Assembly (NCBI GenBank): GCA_042093455.1
Contig: JBELEU010000002.1
Coordinates: 1-41,306 of the forward strand
DNA: 41,306 nucleotides
From: GCA-2723085 sp042093455
GTDB taxonomy: Bacteria; Bacteroidota; Bacteroidia; Flavobacteriales_D; Parvicellaceae
Reading direction: 5' to 3'
Both the position numbers and the translations under genes were made by a program. How positions within the stretch are numbered: position 1 is the stretch's first letter; each line of letters opens with the position of its first letter. A model generated the notes under the pieces. The model made no database searches. It saw only the letters and a list, made by a program, of their open reading frames with translations, and was not told the DNA's origin. This document shows positions 1-8,141 of this stretch, piece after piece.

Positions 1-58
1 CAAACCTGCAACCGCTGGAGCCGAAATCCAGTGCGCTATTCAGTTGCGCCACGAGGCC
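1..58 (-). tRNA. tRNA-Arg (anticodon TCG), 3' part cut by window edge
   Basis: Read on the minus strand from 58 downwards, the sequence folds as a tRNA. It has the acceptor 5' strand GGCCTCG (58-52), a D stem GCGC/GCGC (49-46 and 36-33), an anticodon stem CTGGA/TCCAG (31-27 and 19-15), a loop TTTCGGC with anticodon TCG at 24-22, a five-base variable region, and the first T-stem strand GCAGG (9-5). The window ends inside the T loop, so the acceptor 3' strand and any CCA lie outside. Anticodon TCG decodes the arginine codon CGA. A -7 promoter element lies just upstream at 66-73. Confidence 0.92.
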
Positions 59-65
59 ATGCCAA

Positions 66-73
66 CAAAAATA
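66..73 (-). promoter_or_regulatory. Bacteroidota -7 promoter element of tRNA-Arg
   Basis: The minus strand reads TATTTTTG, an exact match to TAnnTTTG, ending 7 bases before the first tRNA base at 58. That spacing puts transcription initiation close to the mature 5' end. No clear -33 TTG element is visible upstream. The call rests on the -7 motif and its position only. Confidence 0.5.
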
Positions 74-119
74 TAATTATTTGCCATAATAATTTATTAT
101 TTACTTAGTTTGTAGGCTG

Positions 120-2456
120 ATGCGATGTTTTGCTCTTATATATCTATTAAGCTTTAATTTTTTTATTTCAGCTCAAGACTCTTTTTCGGTTGGCACTTGG
201 AGAGACCACTTACCTTATGCTAAAATAAACGAAGTAGTTGTTTTAGATAATATTTATTACGCAGCATCACCTTATTCCATAATTTCTTTTGATTCTGACG
301 AAAATGAGATTAAAAAGTGGAATACGATAACTGGGTTAAGTGAAGTTGGAGTGACATCAATTGAAGCCAATGAAAATCAAAATACACTGGTTATTGGTTA
401 CCAGTCTGGAAATATAGATTTAATTCAAAATAACAATGTTGTTAACATGTCTGCCATATTGAACAGTGGGATTATTGGAGATAAATCAATATACGAAATA
501 GTAGCCCAAAATGACTTTATTTATGTGTGTACCGGATTTGGTATAGTCCTAATTGATTTAAAGAAAAATGAAGTGAAAGACACCTATTTTATTGGAGATA
601 ATAATTCACAAGTCAAGGTATGGGATGTACATGTTAGTCAAGATAGCATATTTGCCTCAACAGACTTTGGTATAAAAGCAGCAAGTCTATCAAATTCTTT
701 CCTTTCAGACCCAAGCGTTTGGAACTACATATCAAATCCAACAAATAAAATATTTACTAAAATTGAAAAAATTACAGGAGCTTTTGATAATCAATTTTTG
801 CTTTACAATGATATTTCAACGGATACATCATTGTTAGTTAACTACAATAACGGTGAGTGGGATACAATTTTAATGGATACCAATTTTACGATTAATGGGG
901 TAACATCATACAGTGATAGTTGGTTGATTTCAAACAACAGTTATTTAGTGGAATACGATTTAAACATGGATACTTTGAATTATTATTATGCCTATAATGG
1001 TACATTAAGTCTCTCCCCAAATGACGCTCTTAAAAATGATGGATACTATTGGATAGCGGATGATAAAAGAGGATTTAAAAGATTAAGAAATAATTATGAT
1101 GCTATTAATATTGGTTCATTAGGCCCTTACGACAATGACGCTTTCCATTTAAGTTGTGATGATGGATCTTTATGGATTTCTGCGGGACAGATTGATGGAA
1201 CCAATTGGAATAAAACTTATAACTGGCATGGGTCTTATGTTTTAGAAGATGACAAGTGGAATCAATACAATAAAATAACAATAGAAGAACTATCTAGGGA
1301 TATTGATACGGTTTCTGATATGATATGGTCAACTATCGATCCGAATGATAATCAACATGTATTTGTGTCGTCCTTCAGTGGAGGGCTTATAGAGTATCAA
1401 GATGGAAGTATTGTCCAAAGACATTCGTATTATAATTCAAGCCTTCAAACTAGGATAAATCAAAATGGCAACAATGTTTACGTTGCAGGTGGTGATTTTG
1501 ATCAACAAGGCAATTTATGGATAGCAAACTCCTTTGTCGGAGAACCATTATCTGTCTTGACCCCATCCGGTGAATGGGCCTCTTTTTTCTGTGGAAGTGC
1601 AACATCAAATCAACTATGTACAGACTTAATTGTAGATAAAAACTATGGATATATATGGATGATTGTTAATCAAGTCGGTATTGTAGTATATAATTTCAAC
1701 CAAACTCCTTTGGACCCATCAGATGATGAGTTCACTATATTAAATACAGGAGTTGGTTCTGGAGCTTTGCCAAGTACGTTTATCAATTCTTTAACTATTG
1801 ATAATGATGGAGAAATTTGGGTAGGAACCAATGAAGGTCCTGCTGTCTTTTACGGTTCAGCTTTAATTTTTAGTGGACAAAATTACGATGCAAACACAAT
1901 TTTAATTGAAGAAAATGGCACTTTACAATATTTGTTAGAAAATGAAGTTATTTCTGACATTGTAGTTGACGGAGCCAATCAAAAATGGATAGCCACAAGA
2001 GGAGGTGGGCTTTTTCTAATGTCTGAAGACGGAACTCAAACCATCAATGCATTTAGTCGAGAAAACAGCCCCTTATTTAGCGACAATATACAAGCGTTGG
2101 CAATTAATAACGTCACAGGAGAGCTTTATATCGCAACTGAACTTGGAGTTATGGGATATAAAGGAAATGCAATTGCAGCCAATTTAATATTTTCTACATT
2201 AAAAGTATATCCAAATCCTGTAAGACCTGATTACCAGGGCAATATTGCCATTAGTGGTACAACAGAAAATGCCGAAATTAAAATAACAGACGCCAATGGA
2301 AAATTAGTTTTTTCAACCAATTCATTTGGGGGACAAGCAGTTTGGGACGGATACACTAGTGCTGGTTCTTTGGCTCCTACTGGTATATATTATGTTTTTG
2401 CGACATCTGAAGATGGTTATTCAAGCGAAAAAACAAAACTCTTAATAATAAGGTAG
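120..2456 (+). CDS. porZ: PorZ-like type IX secretion surface protein
   Basis: This 778-residue exported protein resembles PorZ, a surface component of the type IX secretion system that P. gingivalis needs to attach A-LPS to cargo. A signal peptide (residues 1-19, ending SAQ) is followed by the family's typical WRDHLPY opening and by two regions of propeller-like repeats such as GEIWVGTNEG and QKWIATRGGG. The last 80 residues form a type A sorting domain, with VYPNPV near residue 700, a GIYYV strand and a terminal KLLIIR. The length is close to the P. gingivalis protein. The ATG at 120 is the only start that keeps the signal peptide. A near-match to the -7 motif, TTAGTTTG, lies at 105-112. 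A generic two-component-type propeller protein is the main alternative. Confidence 0.82.
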   Translation: MRCFALIYLLSFNFFISAQDSFSVGTWRDHLPYAKINEVVVLDNIYYAASPYSIISFDSDENEIKKWNTITGLSEVGVTSIEANENQNTLVIGYQSGNIDLIQNNNVVNMSAILNSGIIGDKSIYEIVAQNDFIYVCTGFGIVLIDLKKNEVKDTYFIGDNNSQVKVWDVHVSQDSIFASTDFGIKAASLSNSFLSDPSVWNYISNPTNKIFTKIEKITGAFDNQFLLYNDISTDTSLLVNYNNGEWDTILMDTNFTINGVTSYSDSWLISNNSYLVEYDLNMDTLNYYYAYNGTLSLSPNDALKNDGYYWIADDKRGFKRLRNNYDAINIGSLGPYDNDAFHLSCDDGSLWISAGQIDGTNWNKTYNWHGSYVLEDDKWNQYNKITIEELSRDIDTVSDMIWSTIDPNDNQHVFVSSFSGGLIEYQDGSIVQRHSYYNSSLQTRINQNGNNVYVAGGDFDQQGNLWIANSFVGEPLSVLTPSGEWASFFCGSATSNQLCTDLIVDKNYGYIWMIVNQVGIVVYNFNQTPLDPSDDEFTILNTGVGSGALPSTFINSLTIDNDGEIWVGTNEGPAVFYGSALIFSGQNYDANTILIEENGTLQYLLENEVISDIVVDGANQKWIATRGGGLFLMSEDGTQTINAFSRENSPLFSDNIQALAINNVTGELYIATELGVMGYKGNAIAANLIFSTLKVYPNPVRPDYQGNIAISGTTENAEIKITDANGKLVFSTNSFGGQAVWDGYTSAGSLAPTGIYYVFATSEDGYSSEKTKLLIIR

Positions 2457-2521
2457 TTTTTATTCATTAATTGATGTGAATATCTAGTTAAGTAGGGTTA
2501 AATTACGTTGCTAAATACCAA

Positions 2522-2529
2522 TAAATTTG
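2522..2529 (+). promoter_or_regulatory. -7 promoter element upstream of cvpA-like gene
   Basis: TAAATTTG matches TAnnTTTG exactly and ends 4 bases before the ATG at 2534. Initiation from it would give a leaderless or nearly leaderless transcript. The -33 region is not convincing. Confidence 0.4.
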
Positions 2530-2533
2530 TTGA

Positions 2534-3064
2534 ATGAACTGGATAGATATTTTAATATTAGCGCCATTAATATGGGGAGCATATAACGGTTTTAAAAAGG
2601 GATTAATTTCTCAAGTTTTGGGAACATTTGGACTTATTATTGGTATTTGGCTAGGAACCCAATACCCAGGCATAGTAGAGGGCTTTTTGAAAGAATTTGT
2701 TGATGATGATTATTTAAAAATAATTTCTTTTGTAGTTATTTTCTTAGCAGTTGTTTTAGTCACAGCATTACTTAGTAAACTATTGGAGAAAGTGATAAAT
2801 TTTATTCAATTAAAAATGCTCAATAAATTAGGAGGTGTTATTTTTGGGGTAGCTAAAATTTTGCTATTCATGGTAATTTTTGTTTTTATTTTAGAGAATT
2901 GGCCAACAGTAGGAAAACTAATAAATATTGAACAAAAATCACAATCCTTAGTTTATCCAAAATTGGTCTATGCATCTGATTTAATTTTACCTGAACTTCA
3001 AAAAAAAGCAGATATTGATATATATTCAGATCCTCTCAATACAATTTTAGAATCTTCCAATTAA
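2534..3064 (+). CDS. CvpA family inner-membrane protein
   Basis: This 176-residue membrane protein opens with NWIDILILAPLIWGAYNGFKKG, whose core matches the CvpA/colicin V production family. Four hydrophobic segments lie at about residues 5-20, 27-45, 60-85 and 100-125, followed by a more polar C-terminal tail. CvpA of E. coli is needed for colicin V production and envelope homeostasis, and its biochemical role is not settled. A stop codon lies immediately upstream in frame (2531-2533), so the ATG at 2534 is the only reasonable start. The gene follows the PorZ-like gene by 77 bases and has its own candidate promoter. Confidence 0.85.
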   Translation: MNWIDILILAPLIWGAYNGFKKGLISQVLGTFGLIIGIWLGTQYPGIVEGFLKEFVDDDYLKIISFVVIFLAVVLVTALLSKLLEKVINFIQLKMLNKLGGVIFGVAKILLFMVIFVFILENWPTVGKLINIEQKSQSLVYPKLVYASDLILPELQKKADIDIYSDPLNTILESSN

Positions 3065-3080
3065 AACTATAAACTTTCCT

Positions 3081-3088
3081 TACATTTG
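3081..3088 (+). promoter_or_regulatory. -7 promoter element upstream of holB
   Basis: TACATTTG is an exact TAnnTTTG match ending 4 bases before the holB ATG at 3093. The expected start site would coincide with the start codon. Confidence 0.45.
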
Positions 3089-3092
3089 AAAC

Positions 3093-4223
3093 ATGTTGTT
3101 TTCAAATATTACTGGAAAAAATAACCTAAAAGATCAAGTCCTGGCCTTATTTAACAGCAACAGGGTTCCACATGCATTGCTTTTTAATGGTAAAGAGGGA
3201 TCCGGTTCTTTTCAATTAGCATTGTCTTTTGCTCAGCTTTTACTTTGTGCAAAGCCCTTAAAGTCTGATTCTTGCGGAAAATGTTCCTCATGCATAAAAG
3301 TGCAAAAAATGATGCATCCAGATTTGCATTTTTCTTTCCCCATTCAATTGTCTCAAACAAACAAAGTCACAACTTCTGATGACCTACTAGATGTTTTTAT
3401 TGAAATGATAATTGAATCTCCATTCTTTTCTAAAGAACAGTGGGCTGATAGAATGGGCAATAGAAATAAGCAGGGAATCATTGGAACTAAAGAGAGTCAA
3501 CAAGTAATTAAAAAGTTATCACTTAAGTCTTATGAGGGAGGAGCAAAAATATTACTTATGTGGTTGCCTGAAGAAATGAATCAACAGGGGGCTAATAAAT
3601 TACTTAAGTTAATTGAAGAACCACCACAGAAAACCTATTTTCTATTTGTTTCTGAAAGAAAAGAAAAACTCTTGCCTACAATACAATCAAGACTACAAAT
3701 TATTGATGTTCCAGATTTTTCAGAAAATGAGATTAAACAATTTTTAAAAGAAAAATTTAATGCAACTCCAGAGAAAGCAAGTTTAGCCTCAAGTGTTTCT
3801 TTTGGAAATATAAATACCGCTATCCAGTTTTTTGATAATGAAACTCAAAACGATATTTACTTATCCTCTTTTATTACTTGGATGCGTCTATGTTATACTA
3901 GAAATATTGCTGACACAATTGATTGGGTAGATGCAACTGCTAAGGAAGGGAGGGAGCAAATTAAAGGGCTACTTTTGTATACTTTAGAAATGTTTAGAAA
4001 ATGCATTCTAGGTCACTATTCAGTTGAAATAAATGGAATTACTGTTGAACAGATAAAATTTCTTAAAAAATTTAGTCCCTTTATTAATCACAAAAATATA
4101 GTTCAATTTTCTGAAGTTATTAATGATGCTCATTTTCATATGGAAAGAAATGCCAACCCTAAAATATTAATGTTAGATGTGTCAATACTGTTTTTTAGGT
4201 TATTAAAAACAGACAAAAAATAG
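3093..4223 (+). CDS. holB: DNA polymerase III delta' subunit
   Basis: This 376-residue protein is the delta' subunit of the clamp-loader complex, which opens the beta sliding clamp and loads it on primed DNA. The N-terminal AAA+ domain has the delta' opening (SNRVPHALLFNGKEGSGS). Its P-loop is altered: serine replaces the usual Walker A lysine at residue 39, as expected for an ATPase-inactive delta'. A four-cysteine zinc site follows (C52, C61, C64, C67), then a sensor-like LIEEPP segment and a TIQSRLQ motif close to the usual SRC box. The C-terminal third is the less conserved collar domain. It is followed by the PSP1 gene, an arrangement common in this phylum. Confidence 0.93.
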   Translation: MLFSNITGKNNLKDQVLALFNSNRVPHALLFNGKEGSGSFQLALSFAQLLLCAKPLKSDSCGKCSSCIKVQKMMHPDLHFSFPIQLSQTNKVTTSDDLLDVFIEMIIESPFFSKEQWADRMGNRNKQGIIGTKESQQVIKKLSLKSYEGGAKILLMWLPEEMNQQGANKLLKLIEEPPQKTYFLFVSERKEKLLPTIQSRLQIIDVPDFSENEIKQFLKEKFNATPEKASLASSVSFGNINTAIQFFDNETQNDIYLSSFITWMRLCYTRNIADTIDWVDATAKEGREQIKGLLLYTLEMFRKCILGHYSVEINGITVEQIKFLKKFSPFINHKNIVQFSEVINDAHFHMERNANPKILMLDVSILFFRLLKTDKK

Positions 4224-4255
4224 TTTAGCTTTATCGAATATTTTATTTTAATAAA

Positions 4256-4263
4256 TATTTTTG
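4256..4263 (+). promoter_or_regulatory. -7 promoter element upstream of the PSP1 gene
   Basis: TATTTTTG matches TAnnTTTG exactly and ends 3 bases before the ATG at 4267. A TTTA at 4230-4233, 22 bases upstream, could act as a poor -33 element. The position supports the ATG at 4267 over a TTG at 4261. Confidence 0.4.
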
Positions 4264-4266
4264 ATT

Positions 4267-5421
4267 ATGAGTTGTGCAACATGTACTAATAAAGTTGGAG
4301 GAACACCCAAAGGGTGTAGAAGCAACGGTTCCTGCGTAACGTTAGGCTGTAACGCACGGACTACCTTTAATTGGTTGAATAACATAGACCAAATAACCAA
4401 CAATAAAAACAAAGTTGTTGAAGTAAGCTTTAAAAATGGAAGAAAGCAATTTTGTCACAATGATTCAGGATTGGCAATTTACTCAGGAGATACCGTTGTT
4501 ATAGATTGTTCTATCGGTTTTGATATTGGTATAGTAACTTTAACCGGAGAGTTAGTTCAGCATCAAATTCAGCGTAAGAATAAAAGCAAGCTAAACAGAG
4601 ATTCCCCAAAAATAAAGAGAAAAGCGACAGAAGAAGACCTACTAGTTTGGAAAACAAGTAGAGAAAAAGAGAATTATTTTACAACACGTTCTCGTGAAAT
4701 GGTTTTGAACCTATCCTTGAAAATGAAAATAAGTGATGTTGAAACACAGGCAGATGGAAAGAAAGCAACATTTTATTACACAGCTGAAAATAGAGTTGAT
4801 TTTAGAGAGCTAATCAAGTTAATGACCAATGAGTTTAAGTTGAAAGTTGAAATGAAACAGATTGGCTCAAGGCAAGAGTCCTCAATGTTAGGAGGGATTG
4901 GCTCTTGCGGAAGAGAGTTATGTTGCTCGTCTTGGATGACTGATTTTAGATCAGTTTCCACAAGTGCAGCAAGATACCAGCAGCTGTCATTAAATCCGGA
5001 AAAACTATCTGGTCAATGCGGAAAACTGAAGTGTTGTCTCAATTATGAGTTAAATCAGTATGTGGATAAATTAAAAGAATTCCCATCTAATAAAAAGAAA
5101 TTAATTTCAAAATCGGAAAAGGCTTTTCATATTAAAACAGATGTTTTTAGAGAACTTATGTGGTATAGTGTAGCTAGTGAAAACAACAAGGGCGGAATAA
5201 TTTGTTTTGGAATGGAAGCAGTTAAAGAGATTCAAGCTTTAAATGATCAAGGGAAAAAGCCAGTAAGTTTTTCAGAACTAACTACTAAATTAGAAGAACC
5301 AATTAAAGATCCTGAGTATTCGAATGTAGTAGGTCAAGATGATCTTAAAAGGTTTGATAAAAGTTTTGCAAAACCCAAAAAACGAAAAAAACAATACAAG
5401 AAAAAAACATTTAGAAAGTGA
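4267..5421 (+). CDS. PSP1 domain protein, RicT/YaaT-like
   Basis: This protein of about 384 residues carries the PSP1 domain found in B. subtilis RicT (YaaT), part of an Fe-S-containing complex that affects RNA processing and phosphorelay control. The central region shows the family's cysteine motifs GSCGRELCCS and QCGKLKCCLNYE, which in RicT contribute to iron-sulfur binding. Unlike B. subtilis RicT, it has an extra cysteine-rich N-terminus (C3, C6, C17, C23, C28 from the ATG) and a very basic C-terminal tail (KPKKRKKQYKKK) suggestive of RNA or nucleoid contact. A frame-open TTG at 4261 exists, but ATG 4267 gives the natural MSCATC start. The stop overlaps the gldH GTG start by 3 bases. RicA and RicF partners are not visible here. 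Confidence 0.88.
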   Translation: MSCATCTNKVGGTPKGCRSNGSCVTLGCNARTTFNWLNNIDQITNNKNKVVEVSFKNGRKQFCHNDSGLAIYSGDTVVIDCSIGFDIGIVTLTGELVQHQIQRKNKSKLNRDSPKIKRKATEEDLLVWKTSREKENYFTTRSREMVLNLSLKMKISDVETQADGKKATFYYTAENRVDFRELIKLMTNEFKLKVEMKQIGSRQESSMLGGIGSCGRELCCSSWMTDFRSVSTSAARYQQLSLNPEKLSGQCGKLKCCLNYELNQYVDKLKEFPSNKKKLISKSEKAFHIKTDVFRELMWYSVASENNKGGIICFGMEAVKEIQALNDQGKKPVSFSELTTKLEEPIKDPEYSNVVGQDDLKRFDKSFAKPKKRKKQYKKKTFRK

Positions 5422-5885
5422 TCAGAATTATTCAATATTTTGCGTTATTACTAACCTTCTTTTTACCATCTTGTAAAGAAGAAGGAGTGGTTTATAATGA
5501 GTTTTTTAAAATTGACACCTCTACTTGGAAGCACAAGGATAATATTTCTTTTAATTTTAATATTTCTGATACTACAATAGCTTATGATGTTTATCTACAG
5601 TTTAGAAATACAAAAGCATACAATTGGGCTAATATTTTTTTATTTTCTGACATCAACTATCCTAATTCAAGAACAAGAAGAGACACTTTCGAGTTTTATT
5701 TGACGGATCAAAAGGGGCATTGGCTTGGGAATAAGTCAGGTAATATAGTAGAGAATGAGTTTTTACTTTTCAAATCGACTAAGTTTCCACTTACTGGTGA
5801 CTATGTTATGAGCATTCAGCAAGCAATGAGAGATACTATTTTGGAAGAGTGTGTTAATGTAGGTCTTAAATTAAAACAAAGCTGA
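5418..5885 (+). CDS. gldH: gliding motility lipoprotein GldH
   Basis: This 155-residue lipoprotein matches GldH, which is required for gliding motility in Flavobacterium johnsoniae. A short signal sequence ends in a lipobox (FFLPSC, Cys near residue 19). The body has the family's beta-sandwich features and a characteristic C-terminal region, FPLTGDYVMSIQQAMRD followed by VNVGLKL. It starts with GTG (5418-5420), which interlocks with the TGA of the PSP1 gene as GTGA, implying translational coupling. No in-frame ATG precedes the signal peptide. The downstream neighbour is an aminotransferase, not the penicillin-binding protein often found after gldH in flavobacteria. Confidence 0.9.
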   Translation: MIRIIQYFALLLTFFLPSCKEEGVVYNEFFKIDTSTWKHKDNISFNFNISDTTIAYDVYLQFRNTKAYNWANIFLFSDINYPNSRTRRDTFEFYLTDQKGHWLGNKSGNIVENEFLLFKSTKFPLTGDYVMSIQQAMRDTILEECVNVGLKLKQS

Positions 5886-5912
5886 ATAACTTCATTTTCA
5901 GTTGATAATTAA

Positions 5913-5926
5913 GTTGAATTTTCAAC
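5913..5926. promoter_or_regulatory. Perfect inverted repeat in the ybdL promoter region
   Basis: GTTGAA-TT-TTCAAC is a perfect 6-base inverted repeat with a 2-base centre, lying in the 69-base gap between gldH and the aminotransferase gene. Its TTG (5914-5916) sits 22 bases upstream of the TATATTCG element, so a protein bound here would cover the -33 region. It could be an operator. AT-rich chance palindromes of this length are not rare, and I cannot name a regulator. Confidence 0.3.
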
Positions 5927-5938
5927 CCAAAATAAATG

Positions 5939-5946
5939 TATATTCG
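5939..5946 (+). promoter_or_regulatory. -7 promoter element upstream of ybdL
   Basis: TATATTCG differs from TAnnTTTG at one base and is followed by GCGACC and then the ATG at 5955. A TTG at 5914-5916 is 22 bases upstream. The T-rich element followed by a short GC-rich patch before the start is common in this phylum. Confidence 0.45.
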
Positions 5947-5954
5947 CGACCGTA

Positions 5955-7112
5955 ATGCCACTGTTTAAAAATAGCATATCCTCAAAACTCCCAAGAGTAG
6001 GCACTTCAATATTTACTGAGATGTCTCAAATGGCTCAAGAATATAGCGCCATTAACCTATCTCAAGGTTTCCCTGATTTTGATGTGGACAGTAACTTGAT
6101 TAAGTTGGTCGAAAAATTTTTACGAAAAGGAGTTCATCAGTACGCACCAATGCAAGGTGCTATTCAATTAAGAGAAGCTATTTCAAAAAAAATTGAATCA
6201 CAACACGGAGCTTGTTATGATCCAAATTCAGAAATTACTATTACTGCAGGAGCAACTCAAGCTATTTTTACTGCTATTTCAGCTTTTGTTAAAGAAGAAG
6301 ACGAGGTGATTATTTTTACTCCAGCATACGACTGCTATGAACCCACAATTGAGCTAAATGGAGGAAGACCAGTATTTGTACAATTAAAATCACCAGATTT
6401 TAAAATCAATTGGGAAGAAGTTAAAAAACTTATTTCTCAAAGAACAAAAATGATAATCATCAATACTCCTCACAATCCGACAGGAACTGTACTAGAGGAG
6501 AATGATCTTAAAGAATTAGAGAAAATAACTCAAGACTCAGATATTATTATTTTGAGTGATGAAGTTTACGAACATATAATATTTGATCAGAAGAAGCATC
6601 AAAGCATCTGCAAATACCCAGCGCTAGCAGATAGGTCTATTGCTGTTTTTTCTTTTGGGAAAACTTTTCATGTTACTGGATGGAAAATGGGTTACTGCAT
6701 TGGTCCGGAAAATTTAATGCATGAGTTTAGAAAAGTACATCAATTCAATGTTTTTTCCTGTAACCATCCATTTCAACTGGCATTAGCTGAATACTTAGAA
6801 AACGAAGAACATTTTTTAAAATTAGGAGCGTTTTATCAGCAAAAAAGAGACTATTTTACAGAAATAATAAAAGCATCAAGGCTTTCGATTGTGCCTTCTT
6901 ATGGAACATATTTCCAGTTACTGAATTTTAGTAAAATTTCTGAAGAATCAGATGTTTCAATGGCAAAAAAGCTAATCAAAGAATATAAATTAGCTAGTAT
7001 ACCTATTTCTGTTTTTTACAATTCTACTTTAGACGAAAAAAACCTAAGGTTTTGTTTTGCTAAAAAGCAAGAAACTTTGGATGCTGCTGCAGAGATATTA
7101 ATTAAAATATAA
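5955..7112 (+). CDS. ybdL: methionine aminotransferase, YbdL family
   Basis: This 385-residue PLP-dependent class I/II aminotransferase is very close in length and motifs to E. coli YbdL, which transaminates methionine and some aromatic amino acids. Family landmarks include SKLPRVGTSIFTEMS, INLSQGFPDF and QYAPMQG near the N-terminus, and TAGATQAIF in the PLP phosphate-binding region. They continue with NTPHNPTGT (N174), SDEVYEH (D202, Y205) and the Schiff-base lysine K236 in SFGKTFHVTGWKMGY. In methionine salvage an enzyme of this type could convert ketomethiobutyrate to methionine. No salvage genes lie nearby, so substrate is inferred from family. A palindrome and a candidate promoter precede it. 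Confidence 0.9.
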   Translation: MPLFKNSISSKLPRVGTSIFTEMSQMAQEYSAINLSQGFPDFDVDSNLIKLVEKFLRKGVHQYAPMQGAIQLREAISKKIESQHGACYDPNSEITITAGATQAIFTAISAFVKEEDEVIIFTPAYDCYEPTIELNGGRPVFVQLKSPDFKINWEEVKKLISQRTKMIIINTPHNPTGTVLEENDLKELEKITQDSDIIILSDEVYEHIIFDQKKHQSICKYPALADRSIAVFSFGKTFHVTGWKMGYCIGPENLMHEFRKVHQFNVFSCNHPFQLALAEYLENEEHFLKLGAFYQQKRDYFTEIIKASRLSIVPSYGTYFQLLNFSKISEESDVSMAKKLIKEYKLASIPISVFYNSTLDEKNLRFCFAKKQETLDAAAEILIKI

Positions 7113-7190
7113 TTATCCACAACGTTTTCTTAAGATTTGGTTAAGGTTAATGATTGTTCATTATAAAATTTGAAGTAATTTTATTAAGAC

Positions 7191-8141
7191 TTGAATAAAA
7201 TACCATTAATATTATTTGTTTTAACATCCTTATTGGGGTCTTCTCAACAGCTGTCACTGATTGACGTGTATTGTGAAGAAGACAGTACTAGTCACATTGT
7301 TATTGACCCCGAGGCACTCTATGTTGAACGTTGGGACACTTTAGCTCAGCCAATATTTTGGAAATCAATAATGAACCTTAGTGGAGACACTTGTATCATT
7401 AATGATGCAAGTTCAAGAGAAGTATTAGGTTATGTTGAAAAGAAAGAATGGCATAAACAATCCGAAGAAGAGAAAAAAGCCTTTAAAGATTCTGTTAGAT
7501 TAGCTTATTGCTTAGACTTTGATACTAAAATTTATATTACATCAGGGAAAAAAGACTTTTACCTTATCGAAGAAGTTATACCTAGTATTTCTAGAGCAAT
7601 TGATGTTTTTAAAGAAAACAATGTTGACCCTTGGTTTGCCCAAGCTATTTTACTTATTGAGAGCCCAGGAAAGCTTAAATACTCAAGAACTGGAGCATTT
7701 GGCTCCTTTCAATTAATGAAATCTGTAGCAAGATCTTTAGGTCTAACGGTTAACAAGACCATTGACGAAAGAAAAGACTTTGATAAATCTGCTCTAGCAG
7801 CTAGTCAATTGTTAAAAACAATATGTATTCCTCACGCAAGAAGAATACTTTGTGATAAAGATATTGACCCAGTTGGGGATGAATTGTGGTTTAAACTTTT
7901 GGTTTTGCATATTTACCATGCGGGGGCAAAAAATGTAGAAGGGTTGCTTAGTCAATTGGATGAGCCAATTGAGGGGATGGAATTAATACAGTGGATGTGG
8001 TCCAATGAATGGGGAAACTTTAAGAATGCCTCACAAAATTACTCCCAGGTAGCTATAGCCGCCATGCTTTGTCTTCAAGACATTGTTCTTCAGGATTGTG
8101 ATTTTATTTTCCCTTGCGAAGAACAATTTAATAGTTTTTAA
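7191..8141 (+). CDS. secreted lytic transglycosylase (SLT domain)
   Basis: This 316-residue exported protein has a C-terminal SLT/MltD-like lysozyme-fold domain that cleaves peptidoglycan glycan strands. The start is TTG at 7191: an in-frame stop lies two codons upstream and only this start keeps the signal peptide (about 1-19). The catalytic glutamate is probably E157 in LLIESPGK. It is followed by the substrate-groove motif GAFGSFQLM (168-176), then IDERKDFDKSALAAS, the equivalent of the DERxDxxxSTxAA motif of MltD. The LysM repeats common in MltD are absent. It overlaps the next gene by one base (TAATG), so the two are probably co-translated. Confidence 0.85.
   Translation: MNKIPLILFVLTSLLGSSQQLSLIDVYCEEDSTSHIVIDPEALYVERWDTLAQPIFWKSIMNLSGDTCIINDASSREVLGYVEKKEWHKQSEEEKKAFKDSVRLAYCLDFDTKIYITSGKKDFYLIEEVIPSISRAIDVFKENNVDPWFAQAILLIESPGKLKYSRTGAFGSFQLMKSVARSLGLTVNKTIDERKDFDKSALAASQLLKTICIPHARRILCDKDIDPVGDELWFKLLVLHIYHAGAKNVEGLLSQLDEPIEGMELIQWMWSNEWGNFKNASQNYSQVAIAAMLCLQDIVLQDCDFIFPCEEQFNSF

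Noticed and set aside
1..58. The tRNA-Arg at the left edge as an integration site for a mobile element.
   Set aside because: No integrase, direct repeat of the tRNA 3' end, or foreign-looking gene cluster is seen in the window, and the tRNA 3' end itself is outside it.
7113..7121. TTATCCACA, a perfect DnaA-box match between ybdL and the transglycosylase gene (another at 11777-11785 inside comF).
   Set aside because: The two boxes are single and 4.7 kb apart, one inside a coding region. There is no box cluster, AT-rich unwinding repeat or dnaA/dnaN neighbourhood, so an origin is not supported.
7139..7150. Direct repeat GGTTAAGGTTAA upstream of the transglycosylase gene.
   Set aside because: Only two 6-base units in AT-rich DNA, with no second pair at operator spacing. 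Nothing beyond chance is supported.
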